A stretch of 64,000 bases of DNA from Siderastrea siderea (GCA_964030785.1 OZ034968.1:53758230-53822229); one strand, 5' to 3'; positions 46,933-58,100 are shown, counted from the stretch's first letter. The notes: generated from the sequence alone by a model not told the origin. Numbers and translations are program-made.

Positions 46933-48361
46933 GATTCATCTTCATCATTGAACTCGTTGGGAACGGAATTGTGGTTACAGTAATCACAGCCTTGCGCCGG
47001 CGAGGACAAAAATCATCCGTTCAGCTGTTTCTCCTTCACTTGGCCATCTCGGATCTGATGGTGTGCCTGCTGTGCATTCCACTGACCATCTTTTCGAATT
47101 TTCACTATCCCACGGAGAATCATAAAAGAGATGATGGCCCGTGCAAGTTATCACGATTCATACAGGTGCAGTCAGTTGTTTTCATAAATATTTTTTTCTG
47201 ATCGACCAACCAAAATCTGAAATGTTAACCACAATAGAGAGTGAAGAATTAACTGAGTGACGAAGGAACGAACCAAGAAGAGGACTTGATAGAGCGCCTC
47301 GGCTGGGATGTTTCGTGCCTGTTTAAAATTTGAGCGGGAAATATTTATCGTTTTACGTTTGTCAGTCTTCTTGTTCACTGCCTTTTTCACTCGTTTTTTT
47401 TTTTTTTTTTTAATTTTGGAACGGTTGGCCATGGTCATTGTTCCTCTTCCCCGGGGTCCAGTGCCATTGCATTGAAGGCAAATACGTTCCCAAATCTGTT
47501 TTGGCCATATGTAAAGAGTGGTTTTTAGTGAGTTTGTTTTTTTTTCCGCATATCTGGCAAAGTACAACATTATAGCATTTCACGCTTATTTAGTTCACAT
47601 CCTGCACGTAATTAACCTTAGCTTGTGACAGAATCTAGTTTAGGGTAACGTTCTACCATGAATTATTGTTTTCAGATGACTGACTGTCTTGTCCTAAATA
47701 AACTACCATCCATTCAAAAATATTCTAGAGAATTACCAAAGGCATTCAGCATGTTTAAATTTAAAAATGATGAACGACTTTGAATGGAGATTTTGAATTT
47801 GTTTGGTCATCCCATCAATCATCGTACAGATAAGTTGTAGTCAACACTGTTGAACCATGTTGGATCCTGACAAAATAACTTCAACATGGAAAACACTAAA
47901 TCCGCTTTTGTATTTCATTTAACAAATGCCAGTATTTTTTTCTGTGCACCTTGGTCCGGTGATCTCTGTCAGCCTATTGACTGTACTGATCGCTACCTGA
48001 AATTTGTGAAGCAAAAAATTTACATGCAGCCAAAGAGCGTGCTATGAAAAGAGGTTTCATGGAAATGATGGAAGGAAGAGCAAGCACGTCACCAAACACT
48101 GATGGAGTCTGCCTGGAATATGATGCCGTTAGACTAACACCCAAACGACATTGTTTGTCGGACCCCTAACAGACTTGTTAAATTGGTATTTACAAACGAA
48201 ATTAACAGTCCGTAAGGAGACAGCATATATTCTGTACTGTAGATAATTTTTTGATTTTTAAAGAAGAGCAACCGAGAATATTTTTCCATTAAATCGAGAA
48301 GTAAATTATTTATTTCCACTTAATGGTAAACTTGAATCCTTGTCTTAAAATGTTTATTAAA

Positions 48362-48368
48362 AGCCTTT

Positions 48369-48417
<49 letters not shown>

Positions 48418-48515
48418 TGATGATGATGATGATAATAATAATAATAATAATAATAATTTATTACTTATAAGGCGCAAATTAACATGTGGATATGATCAAA
48501 TGCGCCTAACAAGAA
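48362..48515 (-). repeat. (TAA)n/(GAT)n microsatellite with retroposon 3' end
   Basis: TAA units from 48371, a short GATGAT segment (48419-48433), then more TAA, abutting TTATTACTTATAAGGCGCAA and ATGCGCCTAA. Same type of tail as 13787 and 44958. Confidence 0.75.
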
Positions 48516-49358
48516 AAAATACTACTTTTTTTCTTTTATGAACCTAAATAAAGCGGACAACTATTGGAGACAATTGGCGAGGGCCAGCGGTTTTTCAAGT
48601 GCCTTCTATTCGGGGAGGACAATCGTGTTGTTGACAAAAGCTAGTGCACTAATGATTTCAAATTTTGTCTGAAATAAAACGAGGTTTAAAGCGGTTTTTC
48701 ATTTGTTTCGCAGTCCGTTTTTTCCAGCTGTCGCTGTGCGCGTGCTAATAATGCAATCATGTTTCCAAAAATAATAATAATTGGCCAAAAATCTCTTCAA
48801 GTTTGTGTTATTTGCCTGTTTTGTGAACTTAAGAATAATTTACAAACACACAATTTTCCCATTATTTTTCCTTCCAAGTACCGATGATCAAGTCCGTTTA
48901 TTGTTAACCTTTCTGCGACACAGAAAATTGATTACGCGATCAAACATTCTTATACAACACTTTCATCTCCCAGAATACAGTGACATTTCCGGGCCAAATT
49001 TGAAAGCTAATGACGGAAGCGTGCGTCAGACAATAAAGAATATGGCCTGAAAAAATGGCCTCACGTACCGCTAGAGAGGGTCTTTCCGTCAAAATGTGCG
49101 CAGCAGACGTCAAACTTGAGGATACGTCCAGGTGACCTGACACTTTGAGATTTTCACTTTGGAATCACAGAAATTCCTGAATCTTAACCCTATTTTGCCT
49201 GGGCTCTTTTTGAGTTTCTGAGCCTGAGGGGGAGGGGGGGCACAAACCACCTGTAGATCTCGAAAAGTATTCACGCTCTTGTGATAAAACTTGGCACGTT
49301 TCTTGCGCGTCATTAGGTTAACAGATTGGGCTTATGACGTGTCGATTAAGACGTTACA
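48516..49358. other. 3' flank of gene C and spacer
   Basis: 48580-48970 is the counterpart of 34500-34880 behind gene B. Nothing is supported from 48970 to 49358. Confidence 0.45.
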
Positions 49359-49388
49359 TGACGTCACAATGACGTCACAATGACGTCA
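49359..49388 (+). promoter_or_regulatory. Three full CRE sites in tandem, 11-bp period
   Basis: TGACGTCA occurs at 49359-49366, 49370-49377 and 49381-49388, each followed by CAA. The full palindromic CRE (CREB/ATF target) repeated at one helical turn is striking. It may equally be a short tandem duplication within a repeat, as no gene start is recognised next to it. Confidence 0.45.
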
Positions 49389-49604
49389 CAAACCAGCCAT
49401 TTTGAATTTTGCGTCCCCATCTTGAATCCCGAGCAGGCCATCATCAGGAGCCCATTAGAGGGAGCGTGAATCTGGTATCGACCGGTGTCACAGCGCGTTA
49501 GATTTTCCGGCTATTTTTAGATGATATTTTCCCGCGAAAAGTTGCTGTTTCCTTGAAAGTCCGCAGCATCCAATATGGCGGCCGATCTCCTGCCCCCTTC
49601 TCAC

Positions 49605-49708
49605 CATCCCTCCTGTCCTCTTTCTCCATAGACCAGTTTCATGAGCTCCTTCCAGTCCAGATTTCCCCCAACACTCTTAAGCATCGCAGACATCTTTGCA
49701 ATACGCAG
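49605..49708 (-). CDS. Candidate terminal exon, unknown protein
   Basis: On the minus strand a pyrimidine-rich acceptor (TTCTTTTTAATTCAG) is followed by an open segment LRIAKMSAMLKSVGGNLDW and then KELMKLVYGERGQEGW, ending in TGA. Codon use looks coding and the segment would be a last exon. No upstream exon is identified. Low confidence; too short to exclude chance. Confidence 0.25.
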
Positions 49709-49843
49709 CTGAATTAAAAAGAAAGGACAAAAACAAAATATCGGCGAACGTCGCAACGACAGAACCTCTGGTATTGCGAGACGGCGAGTGGCGAACCTTG
49801 CAATGACAAACCGTAGGAAGTTAAAATATTGAAATGTAACAGT

Positions 49844-51387
49844 ATGGACAGTATGAGTTCGCCAAAAAGGTTTTTATCTGGCGACGACAACTACGAAACA
49901 AGGTTAAGTTGCGAGCGAAAGATCAAGCAAAAGAGTGGATGAGATGCGAACACAACAGTAGTGGATGTTTCCCGTGCTGAAGACGATAAAAGCGCATCTA
50001 TTCGAGAAAAACTGCAGTGCAAACTTCTAAAAAAACAAAGCAAATCTGATCAAGACAACTCTGACCTTGAGGCACTGGATGCATGTCGAAGAAAACTTTT
50101 AGCAACGATACATGATTGCTGAGTTAAAAGACTCTGCAGAGAATCAAAAAGAGAAAGTGACCAAGCGATTGCTGGATTCCTTAATTAAAGCTTGCCATAA
50201 CTTATTTGAGGAAGTGTTTCCCAGTCATCAAAGAGTAAACAACTTGAACAGTCCTGTTATTTACAACATTCAGAAAGAGATGGAATTCTTTGAAGTGTGG
50301 TGTCATAGGCATCAGCAAACAGGTGATTTAGCTTTGTTAAATATGTTGATGTTCATGCACATGCACCAAACCGTGAAACCCTCTCGTTTATCAATAAATA
50401 AATGTTCTCAAACAATATCATGTTATTTCAATAATTATTAATAATACTATGTTTTTTGTTACAGTATACAAACAACACGAAGAGAAGCAAGGCAAAAGAA
50501 ATTTCTTGCAATTTTGGCAGGTTGGCTTACAAAAACTAATTAAAGCATAAATATCTTTTGCTGACAATTACAGCTTCTATTTCTGATACAGTTTTAAATG
50601 ATACTAATTTTTAAAGGAAGAATTCGCACATGTAGGGTAGTACAAAAAAAAGTAAATTGATGATTCAGAAAAACCTTATTTGAGTGGTTTCTTGGCTATT
50701 ATATTTTCATCTTGTGCCACAAATATCAACTTCCTTTTTTTAATTCCTTTAACCTTGGAAAAATTCACCATAACAATAACAATAATAACAACAATACTTT
50801 TAAGTCATAATGGATGAAACCAAAACTTCAGAAAATTGAAATGAAAGCTATTAGGCAGCACTTTCCTCTGGTACTGTTTGACTTGCTTTACAGAGTGCAT
50901 GGTTCTTACCTCTGAATCAGTGTCGTGGATAAATCCACAGTTAACACACTATCTTAGTACCTTTTAGGTGTTTCTTTCAAACCTCTGACAGGCAACAGGC
51001 ACCCCCCCCCCCCCCCCGAATAAGATATCATAACTTGCATTATTTCTTATTTATTTCACAGACATGGGACCTTCTGAGACTATATTTATACATGGCTTTC
51101 TGTCATTTTGCAAATGTTTTTTTTTTTGCAAACATTTCACCAAATGGAAGTTACTTCATCCGTCCACTGAGAGTAAACCGCAATGCATTGGAATCCATTT
51201 TCAGCATGCCAAAGCACACCTCGGGTGGAAATTTATCAGCTACAGGCTATGGCCCAAGAGGAGTGGACAAGCTAATAAATACTCAGAGAAAGGCTACAGA
51301 GATCTGCCATTAAAAATATTCTTTAGTGGAGAGGAAAATGCAACTCACGAAACTGTAACTGTGCCTGGCAAGAAAGTTATAGGTTGA
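49844..51387 (+). pseudogene. Degenerate transposase-like gene, family not assigned
   Basis: ATG at 49844 (MDSMSSPKRFLSGDDN) runs to an early stop near 49942. After a frame change comes KSASIREKLQCKLLKKQSKS, and after another the 109-codon segment at 50112-50441 with VTKRLLDSLIKACHNLFEEV and HQQTGDLALLNMLMFMHMHQ. A further exon-like part begins behind an acceptor (TTATTTCACAG, to 51060). It starts TWDLLRLYLYMAF, continues FIRPLRVNRNALESIF and GGNLSATGYG, then shifts frame to GYRDLPLKIFFSG. The LRVN-x-ALESIFS...GGxLSA pattern recalls the C-terminal region of P-element-like and related DNA transposases (a conserved RxNxxxxExxFS-type motif). At least three frame breaks. It ends where a MITE (51380) is inserted. 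Confidence 0.5.
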
Positions 51388-51643
51388 GAAAACAGCCGAC
51401 GTTTCGCGAGGTTGCCACTTGAGCCCTCGCAACGACGACGTCTGAGTAACGAGCTCAGAAATCCCATACTGATGATGTGCTCAACCCAGATCTCGGTGGT
51501 GCTTCTGATTGGTTGAAAGAAAACTCCCTCGCTGCACAACCAATTAGTGCACATCATCAGTATGGAATTTCAGTGCTTGTTACTCAGATGTCAGACGGGC
51601 TCAAGTGGCGACCTCGCGAAATGTCGGCTGTTTTCTCAGGCTA
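51380..51643. mobile_element. MITE, 264 bp, ~45-bp inverted ends
   Basis: GAGAAAACAGCCGACGTTTC, GCGAGGTTGCCACTTGAGCC at the left is mirrored by GGCTCAAGTGGCGACCTCGC, GAAATGTCGGCTGTTTTCTC at the right. A second pair, CATACTGATGATGTGC / GCACATCATCAGTATG, lies inside. It follows the transposase-like frame immediately. Confidence 0.8.
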
Positions 51644-51783
51644 AAAAAGGTAATAGTAGATGTATATTGTTTGCATTTCCACCCTCAGTTGCAAAATCTG
51701 AACTGTAGGTGGTCATCAGGGAAGTTATGTCTGTACAATTTTTTCAGTCAAATTTGGTACTTATTATTTCAACTACAAATTAG

Positions 51784-52059
51784 ATGTATCTCTTTTGTGG
51801 AATGAATTGCCTCAGTTATGGACTGGAGCACTTATCAATGCAGTGTGTGATGGCAATGCCATACATTAGTGACACTGCAGTATTTCTAGATGTGGAAGAC
51901 ATAGCACAGTCAGCTGGTACAGAATGCCAGGTGCAGTCCTGTGACCACATCTTTGGATTCAATAATGCCAAAAATTTTGCTGACCTTGCAGCACAAATTG
52001 ACAATGTCAAGCTGAATTCTGTTTTAGACCATTACGGAGTGCTCACTTGCATGAGTTAA
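51784..52059 (+). CDS. Unrecognised ORF, 91 codons
   Basis: The frame contains SDTAVFLDVEDIAQSAGTEC and DLAAQIDNVKLNSVLDHYG, which looks like genuine protein composition rather than chance, and may be a further piece of the transposase-like gene upstream beyond the MITE. No family is recognised; no splice sites are certain. It may be non-functional. Confidence 0.3.
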   Translation: MYLFCGMNCLSYGLEHLSMQCVMAMPYISDTAVFLDVEDIAQSAGTECQVQSCDHIFGFNNAKNFADLAAQIDNVKLNSVLDHYGVLTCMS

Positions 52060-52403
52060 ATTAGTTGGCAATTTAGTAAAGGGCAATGGCCTCTGTGCCC
52101 TTGTGGATAGTCATGTGCACCCACCAATGAATGCAGGTGCAGTTAATTTAACTTCTAATAAATAGCTCTCAGCATCTAATACAGGAGTATGCTAGTATGT
52201 TGCTGGCAGAGGGCCACACGCTTAACATTGTAACTCTGAATTGGGTAGAGCATATGCCTTCCAGAAATTAAATTTTAATTTCAAAGTATTCATTTTAAAA
52301 GAATTAACAAGGCGCCAAAGGAGTGCTTTCAACACCATATATTATGAGGAAAATGAGTGATCCTCACAGCTATATATCAACTAAGCAGTTGAAAAAGCAA
52401 TTA
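52060..52403. other. Spacer, no gene seen
   Basis: No supported feature. Confidence 0.4.
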
Positions 52404-52447
52404 CTCAGGTGCAACACTCTATCCACTGAGCTACCAAGCCACATGGA
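52404..52447 (-). repeat. tRNA 5'-half-like fragment
   Basis: The minus strand reads TGGCTTGGTAGCTCAGTGG then ATAGAGTGTTGCACC, an excellent A box with D-arm pattern. No B box or acceptor closure follows, so it is a truncated tRNA-derived repeat and not a tRNA gene. Confidence 0.5.
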
Positions 52448-52524
52448 GAGATAGTCAATTGTGAGTTTGTATTACATATCCACTGATGGTGAATGTTTTT
52501 TTTTTTACACTTTATTTACTTGCA

Positions 52525-52735
52525 TTACGTCTAACATACTAACTTACGGACATAACTTACATAATATTTACATACTAACTTACATGACATCATATTTACA
52601 TAATACATGCCATACATACTACACTTCACTTAAAGAACATTAGTTACATACTAACTTAATAGATAACATAACACTTACATAATACTGACATACCATACCT
52701 ACATACTATATTTTACTTACATTTAATTTTTAAAA
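52525..52735 (-). repeat. Degenerate ATGTAAGT-type tandem repeat at the LINE 3' end
   Basis: About 20 variants of TTACATA/ACTTACAT (plus strand) spaced 8-25 bases. It directly follows the AATAAATTTATT segment that ends the LINE 3' UTR on the minus strand, so it may be the expanded 3' tail of that element. Confidence 0.6.
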
Positions 52736-52890
52736 TAAATTTATTGATAGTAAGCAGCGGAAAATGCTATATAGCAGTACAAAAGAGTAGAAAATACAGC
52801 ATATAGTTATTACATAACATTCGTTACTTTCAACAATACTAGCTTACATTAACCCCCCCCCCCCCCCCGCCAATAACTGAACTTATTATG

Positions 52891-55800
52891 CTATCTTTTC
52901 AAACTACATGTACCCTGACTAGCTACCGTTCCACATAAGTGGTCCTCAATCCGCAAAAGGCAGGAAAAAATCTTTCAAAGATTGTAATGTGAGAGGAAAA
53001 GGGGGAAATTGTCTATCGTAGGACGAGTACATCGTGTTCTACAGGTCCAAATGTAAAGTCTTGCGACCAAGAATAAGAAGTAGAAATACTTGCGAAGAAA
53101 TGGATGGGGCTTTAAACCTATAACCAAGGAAGGCGTTAACTCAAGCGAACGTAGAGAAGTTTCATTATTGAGCAGCCATTGCTTAAAATTATCCCAAAAG
53201 GAGGAAGTTACCGTACAGTTCCAGAAAAGATGGATAAGAGTTTCCTCTTCGAGTTGGCAGAAGTTGCAAAGGTCGTTGTCGTTCAGATTTATTTATTTTA
53301 AGAAATTATTAGTGGCCAGTCTCCTGTGTAAGAGTTTAAATTGAAAAACAAGAAGTTTTGATATTTTCATACATTGAAAAGGTAACTTGTAAGCAGTCTT
53401 CCAGTCAATAGTTTCATTTTCTTCTATCATGCAGTCCACCGACCATTTCGTTTGGCTGTTAACGGGCTGCTTTTGTTTCTTTTCTTCAAGTTTTTTGTAT
53501 GCAGCTCTATTTGGATTTTTTGCCTTTAAAAACTTATCAAGAAAACTTTCATAGTTGGTGTTTTCGTGAGAGGCGTTTTTCTTAAAGATTATGACCAACT
53601 GTTTTATGGCTGATATTACTTCGCAGAAAGATAGAAAGTTTGGCTTGATATTATAACGCTCTTTGAATTCAGAGAAGGATAGAAATCTAGTCTCATTTTC
53701 CATCAAATGACCAATATTCTGTATTCCTTGAGAAGACCATGCTGGATAGTGTATTGGCTTAGTATTGACTCGAATGAGAGAGTTTAGCCAGAGATACTGT
53801 GAAAGTAACTCTTCCTTTGAAGAAATATTATCTTCGTAGTTAATATTTGACCAGGTTTGCAAAATTTCTTGCAAGAAAACATCTGATACCTTGAAGTAGG
53901 CTAGTAAATCCTTTTTGTGCAGATTACCTTTGAAGATAGTACCGCCTCCTAAGTCTCTTAATTGTAAATTGAAAAACACCCAGTTTAGTTTTAAGGCTTG
54001 GGTGAAAAGTCTTATATCAATCATCTTTAGTCCTCCATCTTCGTATTCACTGATCATTACATCACGCTTGATCTTGTCACCTTTGCCATTCCACAAAAAC
54101 GTGAAGAAAAGGGTGTTGTCCTCGTCAACAGCACACTGGTTTGTTGGCAAAGGTGACAAAATATACGTGAGCTGAGAAACAATTAAGCTTTTTAACACTG
54201 TGATTTTTCCAAGTAGACTTAATCTTCGCAGTTCCCAGCAGCTCAAGCTTGCCTTGAGTTTTGTTAACTTTTCATCATAGTTAGCTTTCATCGTTATTAT
54301 TGGGTCGGTTGAGAGCCAGAAACCTAGAGTTTTGACTTTATTTTTCATCCATTTCAAATCATGTTCAGGACACAATTTTTCTTCGCTACCCGCATTGGCG
54401 CCAATCCACAGCACTTCTGTTTTTTTATAATTTAATCGGAGACCTGATATCAAACTAAAAAGCTCTAATACCTGCAGTGAATTTTGGAAAGATGCCCTAG
54501 ATCCATCTAGAATAAGAGTTGTATCGTCTGCATAGAAACTGATTTTAATTTCCTGTCCATCAACTGTTATACCTTTGATGTTATTGTCATTTCTTATTGC
54601 GTCCGCAAGGACCTCTGCACATAGAATGAACAGATAAGGTGACAGCGGACAGCCTTGTCTTACCGCTCTTTCTCGTTTGAAAAAATTACTAGACCAGCCA
54701 TTGTTCAAGATACAGGTTTCTATATCATGATAAAAGAGTTTAATCCAGCTGATAATGGATGGGCCAAAGTTAAAGTGTTGAAAGGTTTTCTGTATGAACG
54801 GCCACTCTACTGTATCGAAGGCTTTCTCAAAATCAAGGAAAACTAGAAGCCCAGGAATGTTTTTAGCAGCTGTAAAATTAATGACACTATCAATAAGTCT
54901 GATATTCTCCCCGATAAATCTACCTTTAAGAAAGCCTGTCTGATCGTTATCAATAAGTTTAGGAAGTACTTGTTTGAGTCGATTAGCGACAGCTTTCATA
55001 GCCAGTTTGTAGTCGCAGTTTAACAGAGATATTGGACGCCAGTGTTTAACATAATATGGCTCTGCATCTTTTTTTGGAATGTGTTTAACGATCCCACGCT
55101 TCTGAGATACGGATAGTTGCCCTGTTTTATAAGCATAATTGATTGAACCAAGAAGGAAGTCAGCAATATCATTCCAAAAGATTTTATAAAATTCAGCAGG
55201 TAACCCGTCAGAGCCCGGTGTTTTATTGGAATCCATTTCTTTAAGTGCCTTTAGGCATTCTGCTCTCGTCAAAGAACCCTCGCAGCTATCCTGCTCAATT
55301 TGATTTAGTTTCTTTTCTGTAGAAGCCTCGAAGAAGATGTGATCATACTTTTCATTAGGGGGGTCAGTTTTTGAGCTGTAAAGGTTTCTATAAAAGGCTT
55401 CACATTGATTTAAAATTTCTTTATCCGTTGTAACGAAGTTTTCATCGTCTTCTTTTAGCTGGGTGATGGCTCCTTGCTTAAAATGTCGTTTTTCCAAATT
55501 TAGAAAGTATTTCGTGTTTTTTCCCCTTCGTTATACCACCTGCATCTAGACCTTAAAATTGACCCTTTGGTGCGATACTCAATAATCTTTTCCAGTTCAC
55601 TTTTTCTAGCCTCGAGGATGCCAAAGGTCTTTGTTTTATCATTTGGATTTATTTGGTTGGATTCAATATAATTTTGCAAAGAATTAATTTCTTCCTCAAG
55701 TTCTTCTTCTCGCCTTGACATTTTTGCCTTTTTAGCCGTCGCGTACTTTATTGACTGCTCTCTTATTTTAAGTTTCATCATCTCCCATAGTAAGGCTCTG

Positions 55801-56642
55801 TTTACGGTATCATCGTATTGATATTCTTCATGTGTTTTCTTAATAACATCTCGAATTCGATTAACATAGTCGATTTCAGTTAGAAAGGAAGTGTTAAGTT
55901 TCCAGAAACCTGGACCTCTAGGGTTTGAGTGAAGAGCTATTCTGATGTCGATTAGCGAGTGATCTGTTTTGTAACCAGCTGAGATATTCGCACTCGTAAC
56001 GCTGCACATAAGACTCTGGCTTACGAGGAAAAAATCAAGGCGGTATGAGATTTCAGGCCTTCTCCGGCGCCAAGTGTATTTACGACTATCCGGGTTTATT
56101 ATTCTCCACGCGTCTATTAAATCCAATTGGGCAGCGAGGTCGTTAACTATTTCTTGAGACTTACTGTTTGTCCTAGCAAGTCCACCTTTTTTGTCCATAT
56201 CTATGTTCAAAACAAGATTAAAGTCTCCTCCTATGATGATTTCGTCACACTCAAAGTCGAGCAGATGTTCAAAGACAATCTCAAAAAAACTTGGATCATC
56301 AACATTAGGCGCGTATAATGTAGCTAAAGTAATACATTTCTGTTCTGTTTCGATATCGCAGATAATGAATCTACCGTTTGGGTCAGAGAAGGATTTTCGG
56401 ATTTTAAAGCTGAAGGTGTTGTTAAACAAAATGGCGACCCCACACTTACTGCTAGCTTGTCCACTAAAAATAGTTTTATATCCCCATTCTGCAGACCACA
56501 TGGAATTTGTGTTTTCAGAACAGTGAACTTCTTGCAGCATATAAATTGAGTGTTTTTTCTTTCTAAGCCAGTTGAAAAGTTCTCGTCTTTTCAAATTGTC
56601 CCCCAGTCCCCTCACATTAAGAGAACAGATACTGAGATTCAT
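52891..56642 (-). pseudogene. LINE ORF2: APE endonuclease and reverse transcriptase, 1 frameshift and 1 stop
   Basis: The N-terminal ~240 residues are an APE endonuclease: N9VRG, catalytic E38 in LQEVH, GGDFN, YTWRRRR and TDHSLI in order. A charged linker follows. The frame breaks at a homopolymer (six T at 55517-55522 on plus; seven are needed to continue NTKYF-like sequence). The RT follows with TPGSDGLPAEFYK, FLDFEKAFDTVEW, RQGCPLSPYLF and the catalytic FYADDTTLI. A TAA at 53295-53293 interrupts it, after which the same frame runs 133 codons more with a C-terminal zinc knuckle (LCNFCQLEEETLIHLFWNC) to the TAG at 52891. Total ~1250 codons, normal for the clade. In function it nicks target DNA and primes reverse transcription. 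Single-base lesions suggest a recent insertion or, for the homopolymer, a read error. Confidence 0.9.
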
Positions 56643-57077
56643 TTATGTTTGGGTTTATATTGCCTATTGCAAATTGAGTAGCCACGGTGTGAGAACAAAT
56701 GCCTAGGGAACGAATTAACGCACACGTAACAAACAAAGATTTAAATATACGCACACAAGAGCAGCACAGCATACTGAAATAAACACTCTCTATTGTTGGG
56801 CCTTTTCCCCTTGAGGTTTTGTCCATCATCCCACGTAAAAATGGATTTTTCTCGTGCAACTGCAAAATTAGTATGCACAAACCGACCAGGTAAATATGTT
56901 AAATAGTTTGTACGGCATAAAATGGTTCTAAATTTCAGTTTGCGGATGCAATTCTAAAGGGTGACAATTCAAATAAATCCTCTCAAGCAGTATTTCTTCT
57001 GTGTTGCCCTTCTTATCAATATGTTTTCACAGTACAGAGACCTTCAAGGCATTTTTTTTTAATTTTTAAAGCTAAAG

Positions 57078-57947
57078 TCACATCAAACTGTCCGGGATCG
57101 ATCTACAGTCGAATTTCTCACCGTTTACCACTAGAAATCTGCCTACTACTTTAACGTTGTCTATTCCATCATTTCGAGCTTTCATCATAGCTTTAATTAA
57201 GATTTGTCTCTCTTTTTGGATCGCCCGGGCGTAATCCTCCGTTATGTAGGCTTCTTCAAGTTGATGTATTTGTTTAATCTTACCTCGTTTGGACCACACA
57301 AGCTCTCTGTCTTCACGACTTACAAAACGCACAATAATCGGCCTGTGTCTTCCTTCCAATTTTTTCCCTACTCGATGCACAGCATGGTACCGTATTGTAG
57401 AGGAATCAATCTCCATTTGCTGAATAATGTTTTGAATAACTGATTTGCAGTCCTCATCCTCTGTTTCCAAAATGTTGTTGAAGCGAAGGTCTTCTCTTCG
57501 AGTATACTGTTCGAGTCTGATGTTATCCTCTATCTGCTGCTTGAGTTGGGTTTCGAGCTCCGCAATTTTTGCGTTCAAGGCTTCAGTGACTTCAGGGCTC
57601 TTTGAAAACTGCTCGAGCTTCACGATTCTTTCATTCAAAGTGTTGGTGCTCTTTGAAAGATCCTCGGTCACCTTCTTCACGTCCTCCTTTACAACTTCGA
57701 CTTCTTCTTGCGTGCTCTCCAGGCTTTTTTCGATATCCTTAATAGTACGTTTAACTCCATCGATTTCGGTCTTTAATTCGAGGCGAAGATTGTCGATATC
57801 ACTATGGATGTTTGCGAAGCCGTCTGTCACCACTTTGTTTAGACTATCTATAGAGCTCCGTAGAGATTCGCAATTCGAGGTGACCATATCTTCATCTACG
57901 GATGAGCTCGATCCTTGTTTCGGACGTTTTTTGTGATTTTTGGCCAT
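57078..57947 (-). CDS. LINE ORF1: coiled-coil RNA-binding protein
   Basis: 289 codons, intact. The basic N-terminus (MAKNHKKRPKQGSSSS) is followed by a long heptad-rich stretch from about residue 25 to 145, predicted to trimerise. RLEQYTRREDLRFNNI then marks the start of the RRM-like core, which contains HAVHRVGKK and RPIIVRFVSREDRELVW, and a C-terminal domain ends near NVKVVGRFLVVNGEKFD. This matches L1-type ORF1 (Transposase_22 architecture), which coats the element RNA and accompanies ORF2 into the nucleus. No frameshift or stop. Confidence 0.88.
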   Translation of the reverse strand: MAKNHKKRPKQGSSSSVDEDMVTSNCESLRSSIDSLNKVVTDGFANIHSDIDNLRLELKTEIDGVKRTIKDIEKSLESTQEEVEVVKEDVKKVTEDLSKSTNTLNERIVKLEQFSKSPEVTEALNAKIAELETQLKQQIEDNIRLEQYTRREDLRFNNILETEDEDCKSVIQNIIQQMEIDSSTIRYHAVHRVGKKLEGRHRPIIVRFVSREDRELVWSKRGKIKQIHQLEEAYITEDYARAIQKERQILIKAMMKARNDGIDNVKVVGRFLVVNGEKFDCRSIPDSLM

Positions 57948-58100
57948 GAGGGTATAGAAAAAACTGCTTCTGTCGCAAGGAATGCTCCTTAAGTTTTGTT
58001 AGCCAGTTTCTTGGTCTGAAAGTGCTGCTGGACTCACTCATTTGGGCGAGAAAAAACCATTTTGTGCGGAGCTTCAGAACACACGTCCTCGCGCCATTGT

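Larger units (their letters stand above)
36824..48212 (+). pseudogene. GPCR gene C: array copy with destroyed third exon
   Basis: Exon 1 (36824-36902, 26 codons plus one base, donor GTAAGT) and exon 2 (46933-47165, acceptor TTTTTCAG) are open and in the phases of genes A and B. Exon 2 keeps the TM1 GN pair, LAISDLMVCLL and the TM3 cysteine; its donor is a weak GTGCAG. Exon 3 is wrecked. The acceptor AG is lost (TGCACCTTGGTCC where B has ACAGTTCTTTGGCC). Seven bases are missing just before the DRY codons, and near 48044 the sequence jumps from the QRA-Y segment of intracellular loop 2 straight to the MKRxFxE segment after TM7. TM4-TM7 are absent. The tail (48045-48212) is still alignable to gene B. 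Intron 1 is expanded by a 7.26 kb insertion. Only a TM1-TM3 fragment could be translated. Confidence 0.88.
52740..58000 (-). mobile_element. Near full-length LINE of the L1 clade (Tx1-like), two ORFs
   Basis: The minus strand shows 5' UTR (boundary uncertain, about 57950-58100), ORF1 (57947-57078), a ~435-bp spacer, ORF2 (56642-52891), a short 3' UTR with a poly-G run (C18 on plus at 52853-52870) and an AATAAA-like end. The order of coiled-coil ORF1, then APE endonuclease-RT ORF2, with an ORF1 ending in an RRM-like domain, is that of L1-clade elements. Only two lesions are found in ORF2. No target duplication could be defined. Confidence 0.85.

Noticed and set aside
57204..57936. Ser-rich plus-strand ORF of 163 codons
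   Set aside because: Antisense shadow of LINE ORF1.
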